A stretch of DNA of 7,112 bases from DATIHQ01 sp035480535. GTDB taxonomy: Bacteria > Chlamydiota > Chlamydiia > Chlamydiales > SM23-39. Location: contig DATIHQ010000020.1 of NCBI GenBank assembly GCA_035480535.1, positions 1 to 7,112 on the forward strand, written 5' to 3'. Below, piece after piece: positions 1 through 5,645 of the stretch. Within the stretch, counting starts at the first letter, position 1. Each line of letters begins with the position of its first letter. The notes beneath the pieces were generated by a model. That model searched no databases and was not told where the DNA came from. It was given only the letters and a program-made list of their open reading frames with translations. The position numbers and the translations under genes are program-made.

Positions 1-342
1 CGGGAGCTTGCCCGCCTGAATCGTTGCGCGGGCAGGCAGCCTATCTCCCTGGAAACGTTTTGCGTAAGCCTTATTCATCGCCTGAAAGTCATTTAAATCT
101 TTTAAAAACACATCCGTTTTTACGACATGTTCTAGGGTCAGCCCGGCTTCTTTCAGGATCGCCTCCATGCTATCGATGATCCGCAGGGTGAGCGTTTCGA
201 TATCTCCCTCTACGACTTTCCCTGTTGCGGGGTCGATAGGGAGAACACCCGATACAAATAAAAAATCTCCTGCTAGGATCGCCTGCGAATAGGGGCCGTT
301 CGCCGCTGGGGCATGGGATGTATGAATTTTTTTCTTTGACAT
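1..342 (-). CDS. ridA: RidA family reactive imine/enamine deaminase (C-terminus beyond window)
   Basis: The leftward frame opens with ATG at 342-340 and stays open to base 1, giving 114 residues of a family that is usually about 125-130 long, so only the last dozen or so residues are missing. Visible RidA (YjgF/YER057c/UK114) features are the N-terminal APAANGPYSQA segment (residues 11-21), the SGVLPIDPATG stretch (31-41), VVKTDVFLKDLNDFQAMN (73-90) and LPARATIQAGKLP (102-114). Arg105 in the PAR motif is the family residue that binds the substrate carboxylate. Family members form trimers with active sites between subunits. They hydrolyse reactive enamines and imines such as 2-aminoacrylate, released by PLP enzymes in the cytosol. 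A strong ribosome site (AGGAAGGA) lies 3 bases before the ATG. The gene diverges from ssb across about 92 bases. I saw no convincing promoter for it in that gap. Confidence 0.93.
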   Translation of the reverse strand, partial: MSKKKIHTSHAPAANGPYSQAILAGDFLFVSGVLPIDPATGKVVEGDIETLTLRIIDSMEAILKEAGLTLEHVVKTDVFLKDLNDFQAMNKAYAKRFQGDRLPARATIQAGKLP

Positions 343-376
343 GGTCCTTCCTATTTTGCTTTAGGATAACAAAATC

Positions 377-405
377 TTGACCCTTTTGGGAAGAGGAACG
401 ATAAT
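377..405 (+). promoter_or_regulatory. sigma70-type promoter for the ssb-pepA-rluA unit
   Basis: TTGACC (377-382) and GATAAT (400-405) are separated by exactly 17 bases, each one or two mismatches from the vegetative consensus. Transcription would start near 412, leaving a leader of about 23 bases before the ssb ATG. A small palindrome, CCC-TTTT-GGG (381-390), sits at the -35/spacer border and could be an operator, but it is too short to insist on. Confidence 0.65.
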
Positions 406-434
406 GGGACAAAGTTTTTTATAGGGAGTTGGTT

Positions 435-905
435 ATGAATTTTATCAATATTGCAGGGCACTTGGGCGCTGATCCTGAAGCGCGGTTTACTTCTTCTGGC
501 AAAAAAGTGACGACATTGCGCGTTGCGACCCGCACGAGAAAGGGACAAAATGAAGATACGATTTGGTGGAGAGTGACCGTTTGGGGAGAGCAATTCGACA
601 AGATGATCTCTTTCCTCAAAAAAGGATCCCCCGTTGTCGTATTTGGTGAAATTCAGAAGCCAGAGATTTTCAACGATAAAGAAGGGAAGCCGCAAGCTTC
701 TATGGAAATTACGGCCTCTCTTCTCCAGTTCAGCCCATTTGGGAAAGGGAGCTCACAACAACAAGAAGGACATCAACCAGCGCATGCTCCGCAAGCGCCT
801 CATCCTGTCGAGGGAGCGCCTGTCAATCCTTACATGGGCAAACCTGCGCCAATGGCTGCTCCAGCCTCGCCGGGCACCACATTCGATGATGAGGTTCCCT
901 TTTGA
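435..905 (+). CDS. ssb: Single-stranded DNA-binding protein SSB
   Basis: This encodes 156 residues, a normal bacterial SSB length. The OB-fold covers about residues 1-103: MNFINIAGHLGADPEARF at the start, the GKKVTTLRVAT strand and the aromatic-rich TIWWRVTVWGEQ segment (42-53), where Trp residues stack on DNA bases in the family. Residues 104-149 are a flexible Gln/Pro/Ala/Gly linker. The protein ends in DDEVPF (151-156), the acidic tip through which SSB recruits replication and repair partners. It coats single-stranded DNA as a tetramer. I chose the ATG at 435 over a TTG two codons upstream (429) because AGGGAG (423-428) is then 6 bases from the start. The gene heads a coupled unit with pepA. 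The ssb-pepA adjacency is also known in Chlamydia. Confidence 0.97.
   Translation: MNFINIAGHLGADPEARFTSSGKKVTTLRVATRTRKGQNEDTIWWRVTVWGEQFDKMISFLKKGSPVVVFGEIQKPEIFNDKEGKPQASMEITASLLQFSPFGKGSSQQQEGHQPAHAPQAPHPVEGAPVNPYMGKPAPMAAPASPGTTFDDEVPF
891..905 (+). promoter_or_regulatory. pepA ribosome site and TTGA stop/start overlap inside the ssb tail
   Basis: GAGG (891-894) lies 7 bases before the TTG at 902-904, and the ssb stop TGA is 903-905, so stop and start share two bases. The same bases encode Glu-Val of the SSB tip DDEVPF, so the conserved tail also carries the pepA ribosome site. This arrangement favours translation of pepA by ribosomes that have just finished ssb. Confidence 0.6.
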
Positions 906-2362
906 AGTTCGGATTTTCGAATAGCCTTGAGAAACGGCCACAAACCGATCTGATGATCCTCCCCTTTTGGGAGGGGGCTGAGGCGGCTGCCGATTTTGGA
1001 CATCTGAAATTGGAAGCGGTCTTGCGCGATTTCAAGGGAAAAAATGGGGAAGCCATTTTGCTCTACAGCGAAAAGGGAGAGCGGGTCTTGCTTCTCGGTC
1101 TAGGGAAGGAAAAACAGGCGACTCCAGAGACGCTGCGGAGAGCTTATGCAAGCGCCATCCGAATGGGACAGGGCAAAAAGGCAAAGAGTCTCAATGTTCT
1201 TTTTCCCAAGATCAAATCTCTTTCCAAAGAGGAGATCCTCACAGGAGTTGCGGAAGGGATCTTTCTAACGAACTATGCCTTTACACAGCTAAAGCATGAC
1301 TCGTTGAAGGAAAATCCAGTCGTTCTTCTGGAGCAGGTGAATTGGATTGGGCTCGATGCAAAGGAAAAAGGGACTTTAGAAAAGCTAAAAACGATCGCGC
1401 AGGGCGTTTATTTCATCCGCGATCTCGTGAATATGAATGCAGATGATAAGACGCCGAAGCGGTTTGCTGAGATCATTCTCTCTTTGCAGAAAGACAATCC
1501 CAAACTCAAGATGAGAGTTTTAGACAAGAAGGGGATTGAAGAGGAGAAGATGGGGCTTATTTTGGCCGTCAATCGCGCCTCTTCTCACGATCCTTGTCTC
1601 ATTTTAATGTCCTATCACGGCGATCCAAAATCCAAAGAGCAGATTGTTTTGGTGGGGAAGGGCATCACCTACGATACCGGCGGGCTGCGGCTAAAGACGC
1701 CCGAAAACATGATGACGATGAAATCAGACATGGCAGGCGCTGCTACTGTGATGAGCGCTGTGCACACTGCCGCTGCTCTAGGTCTTAAAGTCAATGTCAC
1801 AGCGGTGGCGCCCGTCACGGAAAATTGCATTGGCCCCAAAAGCTATAAATTAGGCGATGTCTATCGCTCTCATTCAGGTAAAACAATTGAAGTGAATGAT
1901 ACAGATGCCGAAGGGCGCCTAGTTTTAGCCGATGCCATTTCCTATGCGATCGCCCACCTCAAGCCTACCTGCCTCATCGATTTAGCCACTCTGACGGGAA
2001 GCATTATCTTTGGCCTTGGCGAAGAGATCGCTGGATTTTTCACCAATGATGAAAAACTCTCCAAAGATTTCTTAGGCGCATCGGAAAAAACAGGGGAGTT
2101 GATTTGGCGCATGCCAATCCATGCCGATTATAAAGAAGCCCTGAAGTCAGACATTGCCGATTTCCTCAACAGCGGAGGACGCGAGGGCGGCAGCATCAAA
2201 GCGGCGCTCTTTCTGCAAGAGTTTGTTGGATCAGTTTCCTGGGCTCATTTGGACATGGCAGGGCCTCCCTTTGTGGCCAAGCCAAAGCATTACAACACAA
2301 CCAAAGCCACTGGCTACGGCCTTCGCCTCCTGATTGATTTTCTCGAAAGGCGCTCTAAATGA
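902..2362 (+). CDS. pepA: Cytosol (leucyl) aminopeptidase PepA, M17 family
   Basis: This encodes 486 residues, typical for M17 aminopeptidases, which form hexamers using two metal ions to release N-terminal amino acids from peptides in the cytosol. The N-terminal domain spans about residues 1-165 and the catalytic domain 166-486. Expected metal and catalytic residues are present: Lys253 and Asp258 in VGKGITYDTGG, Lys265, Asp276 in MKSDMAG, and Asp335, Glu337 and Arg339 in the signature DTDAEGRL (333-340). Two positions differ from the usual patterns: Asp333 replaces the Asn of NTDAEGRL, and Thr259 replaces Ser of the common FDSGG. The TTG start at 902 is supported by a GAGG ribosome site and by residues 1-23 aligning with the N-terminus of chlamydial PepA as I remember it. 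The next ATG would remove that region. The 3' end overlaps the downstream gene by 4 bases (ATGA). Confidence 0.96.
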   Translation: MKFGFSNSLEKRPQTDLMILPFWEGAEAAADFGHLKLEAVLRDFKGKNGEAILLYSEKGERVLLLGLGKEKQATPETLRRAYASAIRMGQGKKAKSLNVLFPKIKSLSKEEILTGVAEGIFLTNYAFTQLKHDSLKENPVVLLEQVNWIGLDAKEKGTLEKLKTIAQGVYFIRDLVNMNADDKTPKRFAEIILSLQKDNPKLKMRVLDKKGIEEEKMGLILAVNRASSHDPCLILMSYHGDPKSKEQIVLVGKGITYDTGGLRLKTPENMMTMKSDMAGAATVMSAVHTAAALGLKVNVTAVAPVTENCIGPKSYKLGDVYRSHSGKTIEVNDTDAEGRLVLADAISYAIAHLKPTCLIDLATLTGSIIFGLGEEIAGFFTNDEKLSKDFLGASEKTGELIWRMPIHADYKEALKSDIADFLNSGGREGGSIKAALFLQEFVGSVSWAHLDMAGPPFVAKPKHYNTTKATGYGLRLLIDFLERRSK

Positions 2363-3213
2363 AATGGCTCGTCTCTTCGCCCCAAAAGCTCGCTGGATTT
2401 CTCCAGGCGCAGTTTGATGGAACCTATTCGGGAAAGCAGCTGAGACGCGCCCTGGAGGCCAACCTTTGCCGCGTCAATGGCGCTATCGAGCGCTTCGCCT
2501 CTACAGCTCTTAAGCGGGGCGATACCGTTGAGCTCGCCCCCAGCTGGAAATCGATCCTCACTCCCAATCTTTCAGGATTTGAAACACTCTACGAGGATGA
2601 GTTCTTAAAAATCGTCGACAAGCCCCCCAATTGGGTTTGTAACGACGCCTCCGCCCTTCGCTCCTTCGGGCCCAAACACTCCCTCGTCCACCGCCTCGAT
2701 AAAGACACCACCGGGCTTCTTCTCCTTGCAAAAACCCCTCAAGTGCGTGACCGCCTCATGGAACTCTTTGAGCAAAGGGAAGTGACAAAGACCTATCTAG
2801 CTCTCGTCGATGGCATCCCCAAAAAAGAAGCAGGGCGCATCGAAAGCTTCTTCGCCAAAAAAGGCTCATTTGAAGGGCAAACTATTTGGGGTTCATCCCA
2901 CGCAGGCCTTACGGCGATTACAGATTGGGAAAAAGTCGCAAGCGGCGCTCAAGCATCGCTCATTCTCTGCAAGCCGCTTACGGGGCGCACACATCAACTC
3001 CGCGTCCATCTTGCGGAGATGGGGCATCCCATCCTCATCGACAGGCAATATGCAAAAACCTTCCGCTGCCGCCACTTCATCCAGCGCCCCATGCTCCACG
3101 CCCATCGCCTGCAGTTTGTCCATCCTTTTACGCAAAAGGAAATGGACATAATGTCTGCAATGCCAAGCGACATGCAGGGAGCGCTTAAAGAGCTGGGCCT
3201 CTCGCAATTCTAA
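2359..3213 (+). CDS. RluA-family RNA pseudouridine synthase
   Basis: This encodes 284 residues. Residues 1-60 look like an S4-type RNA-binding domain (GKQLRRALEANLCRVNG, then a KRGDTVEL turn). The catalytic domain follows, with HSLVHRLDKDTTGLLLLAKT (108-126). Asp114 of HRLD is the nucleophile that isomerises uridine to pseudouridine. Further family blocks are KTYLALVDG (144-152), GRTHQLRVHLAEMGHPILID (209-228) and MLHAHRLQFVHP (245-256). The substrate (23S rRNA or tRNA position) cannot be assigned from sequence alone: RluC, RluD and similar enzymes share these motifs, so no symbol is given. The start overlaps the pepA stop by 4 bases (ATGA), indicating coupling. The stop codon overlaps the stop of the convergent membrane-protein gene by 3 bases, so there is no room for an intergenic terminator. 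Confidence 0.93.
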   Translation: MKWLVSSPQKLAGFLQAQFDGTYSGKQLRRALEANLCRVNGAIERFASTALKRGDTVELAPSWKSILTPNLSGFETLYEDEFLKIVDKPPNWVCNDASALRSFGPKHSLVHRLDKDTTGLLLLAKTPQVRDRLMELFEQREVTKTYLALVDGIPKKEAGRIESFFAKKGSFEGQTIWGSSHAGLTAITDWEKVASGAQASLILCKPLTGRTHQLRVHLAEMGHPILIDRQYAKTFRCRHFIQRPMLHAHRLQFVHPFTQKEMDIMSAMPSDMQGALKELGLSQF

Positions 3214-4397
3214 AGGAGGGCCTCGAGGGCTGCGACTTCGGCTCTTGCGTGATCGAGATCGCCAAGCTTCAGGTGGTTTTCGAGATCCTGCACTCGGAGA
3301 CGGATAGGAGAGGGCAAGAGATCGATTTCTTTGTTAGCCATCCGCTTTTTGAGCTCGGAGTGGGCCGGGGCCAGATAGACTTGCCTTTGCGCTTCTCGAA
3401 ATAGTTGGGGGGTATCGAGAGGTTCTGTCAATTCCATACGGGCTCGGAGCGCATTTCTATTGGCCAAGAAATTCTGGGCGCGTTGGATGGTTTTTTCAAA
3501 TCGGGTGCGCAAGGGAGTGAACGCATCCTGTTTCGCAAACGGTTCCAACAGAGCCGGCAGGGCGGGATCTGCTAGAAGATCTTTTGCCTCTTCGTACCTT
3601 CCTTTAAAAATCTTATGCCGAACCAATGCCAAATGGTCTCGCAGCGCATGGAAATCTTTTGCGAAGATCTCTTTCGAACGATTCTGTTCCAGAGGCTTTT
3701 TTAGATCCTCCAAATAGCGGCGCAAGAAGGCCTTGGCAACATCCTGTTGCAATTGGAAAATATCCTGTCCGAGAATTGCCGATAGCTTCAGCTCTTTTTC
3801 CCTCTCTTCCGGCTGGTTTTCTGGAAGCTGCATTCTAAGAATCATGGAAGCCACCAGTCCTGCCATTATGAAAGGGGAGGCGTATACCGCAGCTCCATGC
3901 GTTACAACAAGCAAGATCGCGAAAACGAGGAGTCCGAGCAGGAGAACGCAAAGGGCTCGGATGAGGTTCCCTTTTGTTTCGTGATACGTGCGATCGTATT
4001 CGGGCTTCTTGCATGCCAGCACCTCTTTTTGGGCGGCAGCGGCCAACGCGGCCATCCGGTCGACGCGATAGAGAACATCGGGTGAATGAACGGGATACTC
4101 CTTGTCATAAAGAGTGACCATTTTCCCGTAATCTTTCTCGATTTTGGCGAGGACAGCGGGATTTGTCAGTTTTAGGACTTCGACAAATCTCTCGTTGAGC
4201 TTGTGCACATTCCGCTGTTCCTTAAACTCTGGCGCTAGGAATTGCACTGCGGGAATTGCGGCCATTTTTGAGGAGATTTGCCGCAATGTTCTTTTGCCAA
4301 AGAGTCTTCCTTTTCTGGAAAGACAAGGTGATTCAGCGGGAGCGTACTGCGCCACAACCGTGTGCAGATCATCCGGCAGATAGGGGAATACGCTCAT
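3210..4397 (-). CDS. Unrecognised membrane protein with Inc-like two-lobed hydrophobic hairpin
   Basis: This encodes 395 residues and I recognise no enzyme family. The N-terminal 145 residues are soluble and basic. A double hydrophobic segment follows at about 146-166 and 169-188, separated by a very short turn, then a soluble, charged, largely helical C-terminal part (195-395). There is no signal peptide. Two closely spaced membrane segments with both ends likely on one side are the hallmark of chlamydial inclusion-membrane proteins, which are type III secreted and face the host cytosol. That role is inference here. The very start, FPYLPDDLHTVVAQY (4-18), resembles the first helix of an F-box, but the rest of an F-box is not evident. 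The start ATG is supported by GAGGAGG (4403-4409) 5 bases upstream, and it shares one base with the stop of a 55-residue ORF. It converges on the pseudouridine synthase gene with overlapping stops. Confidence 0.8.
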   Translation of the reverse strand: MSVFPYLPDDLHTVVAQYAPAESPCLSRKGRLFGKRTLRQISSKMAAIPAVQFLAPEFKEQRNVHKLNERFVEVLKLTNPAVLAKIEKDYGKMVTLYDKEYPVHSPDVLYRVDRMAALAAAAQKEVLACKKPEYDRTYHETKGNLIRALCVLLLGLLVFAILLVVTHGAAVYASPFIMAGLVASMILRMQLPENQPEEREKELKLSAILGQDIFQLQQDVAKAFLRRYLEDLKKPLEQNRSKEIFAKDFHALRDHLALVRHKIFKGRYEEAKDLLADPALPALLEPFAKQDAFTPLRTRFEKTIQRAQNFLANRNALRARMELTEPLDTPQLFREAQRQVYLAPAHSELKKRMANKEIDLLPSPIRLRVQDLENHLKLGDLDHARAEVAALEALL

Positions 4398-4564
4398 TAC
4401 AACCTCCTCAAACAGGCGACTTCATCTGCCAGGAGGATAAGTGGATCCTCCTCGGTCGATTTCGGCTCGCCGGCGAGCGTGAAATTATAGAATAGAGAGT
4501 AAGTGCTTGGAAACGCTGTTTCATCTCCATATTGCAATATCAGTATAGCTTCATTCTGAGACAT
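4397..4564 (-). CDS. Small 55-residue protein coupled to the Inc-like gene
   Basis: ATG at 4564-4562 opens a 55-residue frame beginning MSQNEAILILQYGDETAF and ending LADEVACLRRL. It stops with TAA (4399-4397), whose last base is the first base of the next gene's ATG (TAATG). A ribosome site, AAGGGA, lies 5 bases before the start. The protein is acidic in its middle (a PKSTEEDPL stretch around residue 38), soluble, and has no membrane segment or signal peptide. I do not recognise it. Its position immediately before and coupled to a probable secreted membrane protein allows three readings: a small secretion chaperone or partner, a regulatory leader ORF, or a small independent protein. Its coding sequence contains a strong hairpin whose second arm can pair with the ribosome site of the next gene. 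Confidence 0.6.
   Translation of the reverse strand: MSQNEAILILQYGDETAFPSTYSLFYNFTLAGEPKSTEEDPLILLADEVACLRRL
4403..4452 (-). promoter_or_regulatory. Possible RNA switch controlling translation of the Inc-like gene
   Basis: In the leftward transcript AGGAGGAU (4452-4445) pairs perfectly over 8 bases with AUCCUCCU (4438-4431) around a 6-base loop. The second arm contains CCUCCU, which can instead pair with the Shine-Dalgarno GAGGAGG (4409-4403) of the next gene across about 21 bases. The two pairings exclude each other. A ribosome translating the small ORF through arm 1 would free arm 2 to hide the ribosome site, or would melt everything if it continues to the stop. The geometry is visible in the sequence. 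The regulation is inferred. Confidence 0.35.
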
Positions 4565-4591
4565 AAAAGTCCCTTAAGTAAAGTGTTCAAA

Positions 4592-4597
4592 TTTATA
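4592..4597 (-). promoter_or_regulatory. Possible -10 box for the small ORF/Inc-like unit, at the repeat edge
   Basis: Read leftward, TATAAA (4597-4592) would place a start near 4585, about 20 bases before the small ORF's ATG. Four of its six bases (TATA, 4597-4594) are the terminal bases of the 209-bp inverted-repeat element. No good -35 box is found 16-18 bases upstream, so this is weak. Confidence 0.22.
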
Positions 4598-4802
4598 CCG
4601 CTCGTGATTCAAAAATCGGTTCTGACTGCGTCGGGCAGCCACTAAATTTGAGACCCGCCTGCACCCCACCCCAAAGACGATGCGTCTTCGGGGACCCCGG
4701 CGCCCAACCTTTCAGGTTGAGCTGCTTCGGCGACGGCTGCGCCTGGCTCAAATTTAGGGCGCCTCCTTGTCATAATCCGATTCTTGAATCACTCCCGGTA
4801 TA
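4594..4802. repeat. 209-bp imperfect inverted-repeat element (MITE-like or structured intergenic repeat)
   Basis: The outer 26 bases of each end (4594-4619 and 4777-4802) are inverted copies matching at 22 positions, both including TATACCG at the outer edge and GTGATTCAA inside. The complementarity continues with interruptions to a perfect 11-base inner pair, CTAAATTTGAG (4642-4652) and CTCAAATTTAG (4747-4757), so each arm is about 56-59 bases. The GC-rich core (4653-4746) holds two further hairpins: CCCC and AAGACG pairing with CGTCTT and GGGG around an ATG loop (4669-4693), and CAACCT-TTC-AGGTTG (4705-4719). The edges are TATA, compatible with a TA target duplication but also palindromic, so not decisive. 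There is no coding capacity beyond a 25-codon frame. It could be a non-autonomous mobile element, a REP-like repeat or a bidirectional terminator. Copies elsewhere cannot be checked here. Confidence 0.75.
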
Positions 4803-4840
4803 TCGCTGCTGAAGAGAAATTCTCTTACAGTGCGTGCGGT

Positions 4841-4972
4841 TTGGTCAAAAAATCTGAAAAAACTAATAGATGCGGGGGATTAGCCCCAAATATGGGAGAT
4901 GTACGCCGGGTGGCGTAACATAAATGAATAAAGGGTGTAGCAAGATGTTTGCTGTTCCATACCCTCTATTTT
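4841..4972 (+). ncRNA. Possible short structured RNA in the intergenic stretch
   Basis: The 304 bases from 4803 to 5106 hold no gene. Within them a weak promoter-like pair, TTGGTC (4841-4846) and TAATAG (4864-4869) with a 17-base spacer, is followed by three hairpins in a row: GGGG-ATTAG-CCCC (4875-4887), TACGCC-GGGT-GGCGTA (4902-4917), and a terminator-like stem at 4932-4965 ending in CTATTTT. This is the outline of a small RNA of about 95-100 bases, starting near 4876. It matches no RNA family I recognise. Another palindrome, AAGAGAA-A-TTCTCTT (4812-4826), lies just before it. The promoter is poor, so it may only be a leader or terminator region. Confidence 0.25.
4932..4972 (+). terminator. 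Terminator-like hairpin
   Basis: AGGGT (4932-4936) pairs with ACCCT (4961-4965), and inside it AGCAA (4939-4943) pairs with TTGCT (4949-4953) around GATGT. The T-rich CTATTTTAAT follows. The stem is interrupted and the T run is short, so termination strength is uncertain. The opposite strand also ends in a T-rich stretch, so it could work both ways. Confidence 0.35.
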
Positions 4973-5019
4973 AATAAAATCTTAATATACATGTCAATCA
5001 GTTTATTGGATTTTATTAA
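4971..5019. promoter_or_regulatory. AT-rich 11-bp inverted repeat upstream of the cysteine-rich gene
   Basis: TTAATAAAATC (4971-4981) and GATTTTATTAA (5009-5019) are perfect inverted copies separated by 27 AT-rich bases. It lies 88 bases before the ATG of the cysteine-rich gene and 30 bases before its candidate promoter. Possible uses are a protein-binding site, a looped operator or an AT-rich terminator stem. No direct evidence chooses between these. Confidence 0.4.
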
Positions 5020-5048
5020 GTTGCTGATAATAAAAGAGTTAGAGGCGA

Positions 5049-5077
5049 TTGCAAAAAATGAGTTCATAGTATAGCAT
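5049..5077 (+). promoter_or_regulatory. Candidate promoter for the cysteine-rich protein gene
   Basis: TTGCAA (5049-5054) and TAGCAT (5072-5077) are separated by 17 bases, each matching four of six consensus bases. Transcription would begin near 5084, giving a short leader with a run of seven T (about 5087-5093) before the ribosome site GGAGGG (5098-5103). The match is only moderate, and an alternative -10 (GATAAT, 5026-5031) lies upstream without a good -35. Confidence 0.35.
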
Positions 5078-5106
5078 CCCTCAATCTTTTTTTAATTGGA
5101 GGGCGT

Positions 5107-5643
5107 ATGGCTGCGGCTGTTGGTGTGAGGTGTTGTTGTTTCAAACGGGGAGATTGGGATGTAGTGTCGGATGGGAGCGGGAAATTGATCGATAAAAGCA
5201 CAAGCAAGGTGTACCAGATCACGGAACAGGAGATTCGTCAACATGCCTTGGGGATGGCGGAGTGTGGAATTTTGGGAAATACGATTTTTTGCACATGTTG
5301 TGCTGCGGGGAGAACCATTCGCCTGGGTCTTGGTTACCATTGCGTGAAAGATTGTTGTGAATCAAGAATGTACGCGCCACCTGGTTTTAATAGAGTGACC
5401 CACACCTGTAAGGATCGGATGAGGGATACGGGAATTGATTTTCTCAAGTGTGTGGGAGCTTTTTGTTTGTGCGTGGCTACACAGGTTATGGTTTGCAGGA
5501 CGATCTGTGATCCAAGCCCAGATAATATGAAGTGTGTGAATGAGCTTGATGAGTGTCAATTTGAGGATGGGTGTGAGATGTCCGTTGCGTCTACTTTCCG
5601 GCCCGTAAAGGAGAAAGGCCCGGGGTATCAGGAAATGGTGTGA
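5107..5643 (+). CDS. Unrecognised cysteine-rich protein (19 Cys in 178 residues)
   Basis: The start ATG follows GGAGGG by 3-4 bases. The 178-residue product has 19 cysteines, at 9-11, 53, 62, 64, 65, 79, 83, 84, 101, 115, 120, 122, 130, 134, 143, 150 and 156. They include an N-terminal CCC triplet, a CTCC cluster and CC pairs. There is no typical signal peptide and no CxxC ladder of a zinc ribbon. Moderately hydrophobic stretches occur near 54-80 and 111-130, the second (FLKCVGAFCLCVATQVMVC) being the best membrane-contact candidate. The N-terminal CCC could be a lipid-attachment (S-acylation) site if the protein reaches a host cell. Alternatively the cysteines could cross-link in the envelope, as in chlamydial cysteine-rich outer-membrane proteins, but the lack of a signal peptide argues against that. 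I assign no function. It stands alone between the intergenic stretch and a convergent transporter gene 2 bases away. Confidence 0.7.
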   Translation: MAAAVGVRCCCFKRGDWDVVSDGSGKLIDKSTSKVYQITEQEIRQHALGMAECGILGNTIFCTCCAAGRTIRLGLGYHCVKDCCESRMYAPPGFNRVTHTCKDRMRDTGIDFLKCVGAFCLCVATQVMVCRTICDPSPDNMKCVNELDECQFEDGCEMSVASTFRPVKEKGPGYQEMV

Positions 5644-5645
5644 GC

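Noticed and set aside
429..434. TTG start two codons upstream of the ssb ATG
   Set aside because: It would touch the AGGGAG ribosome site, and SSB proteins normally begin at the methionine of MNFIN-like sequences.
2893..3207. 104-codon leftward frame inside the pseudouridine synthase gene
   Set aside because: Antisense shadow of conserved RluA-family motifs.
4256..4495. 79-codon rightward frame across the small ORF and the start of the Inc-like gene
   Set aside because: Antisense to a coupled gene pair with good ribosome sites; no start context of its own.
4680..4757. 25-codon ORF (ATG to TAG) in the core of the inverted-repeat element
   Set aside because: Very short, Arg/Leu-rich, no ribosome site, and its bases are fully explained by hairpin structure.
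4594..5106. CRISPR array, tRNA or known riboswitch
   Set aside because: No regularly spaced direct repeats, no cloverleaf with a T-loop consensus, and no riboswitch consensus recognised in the stems.
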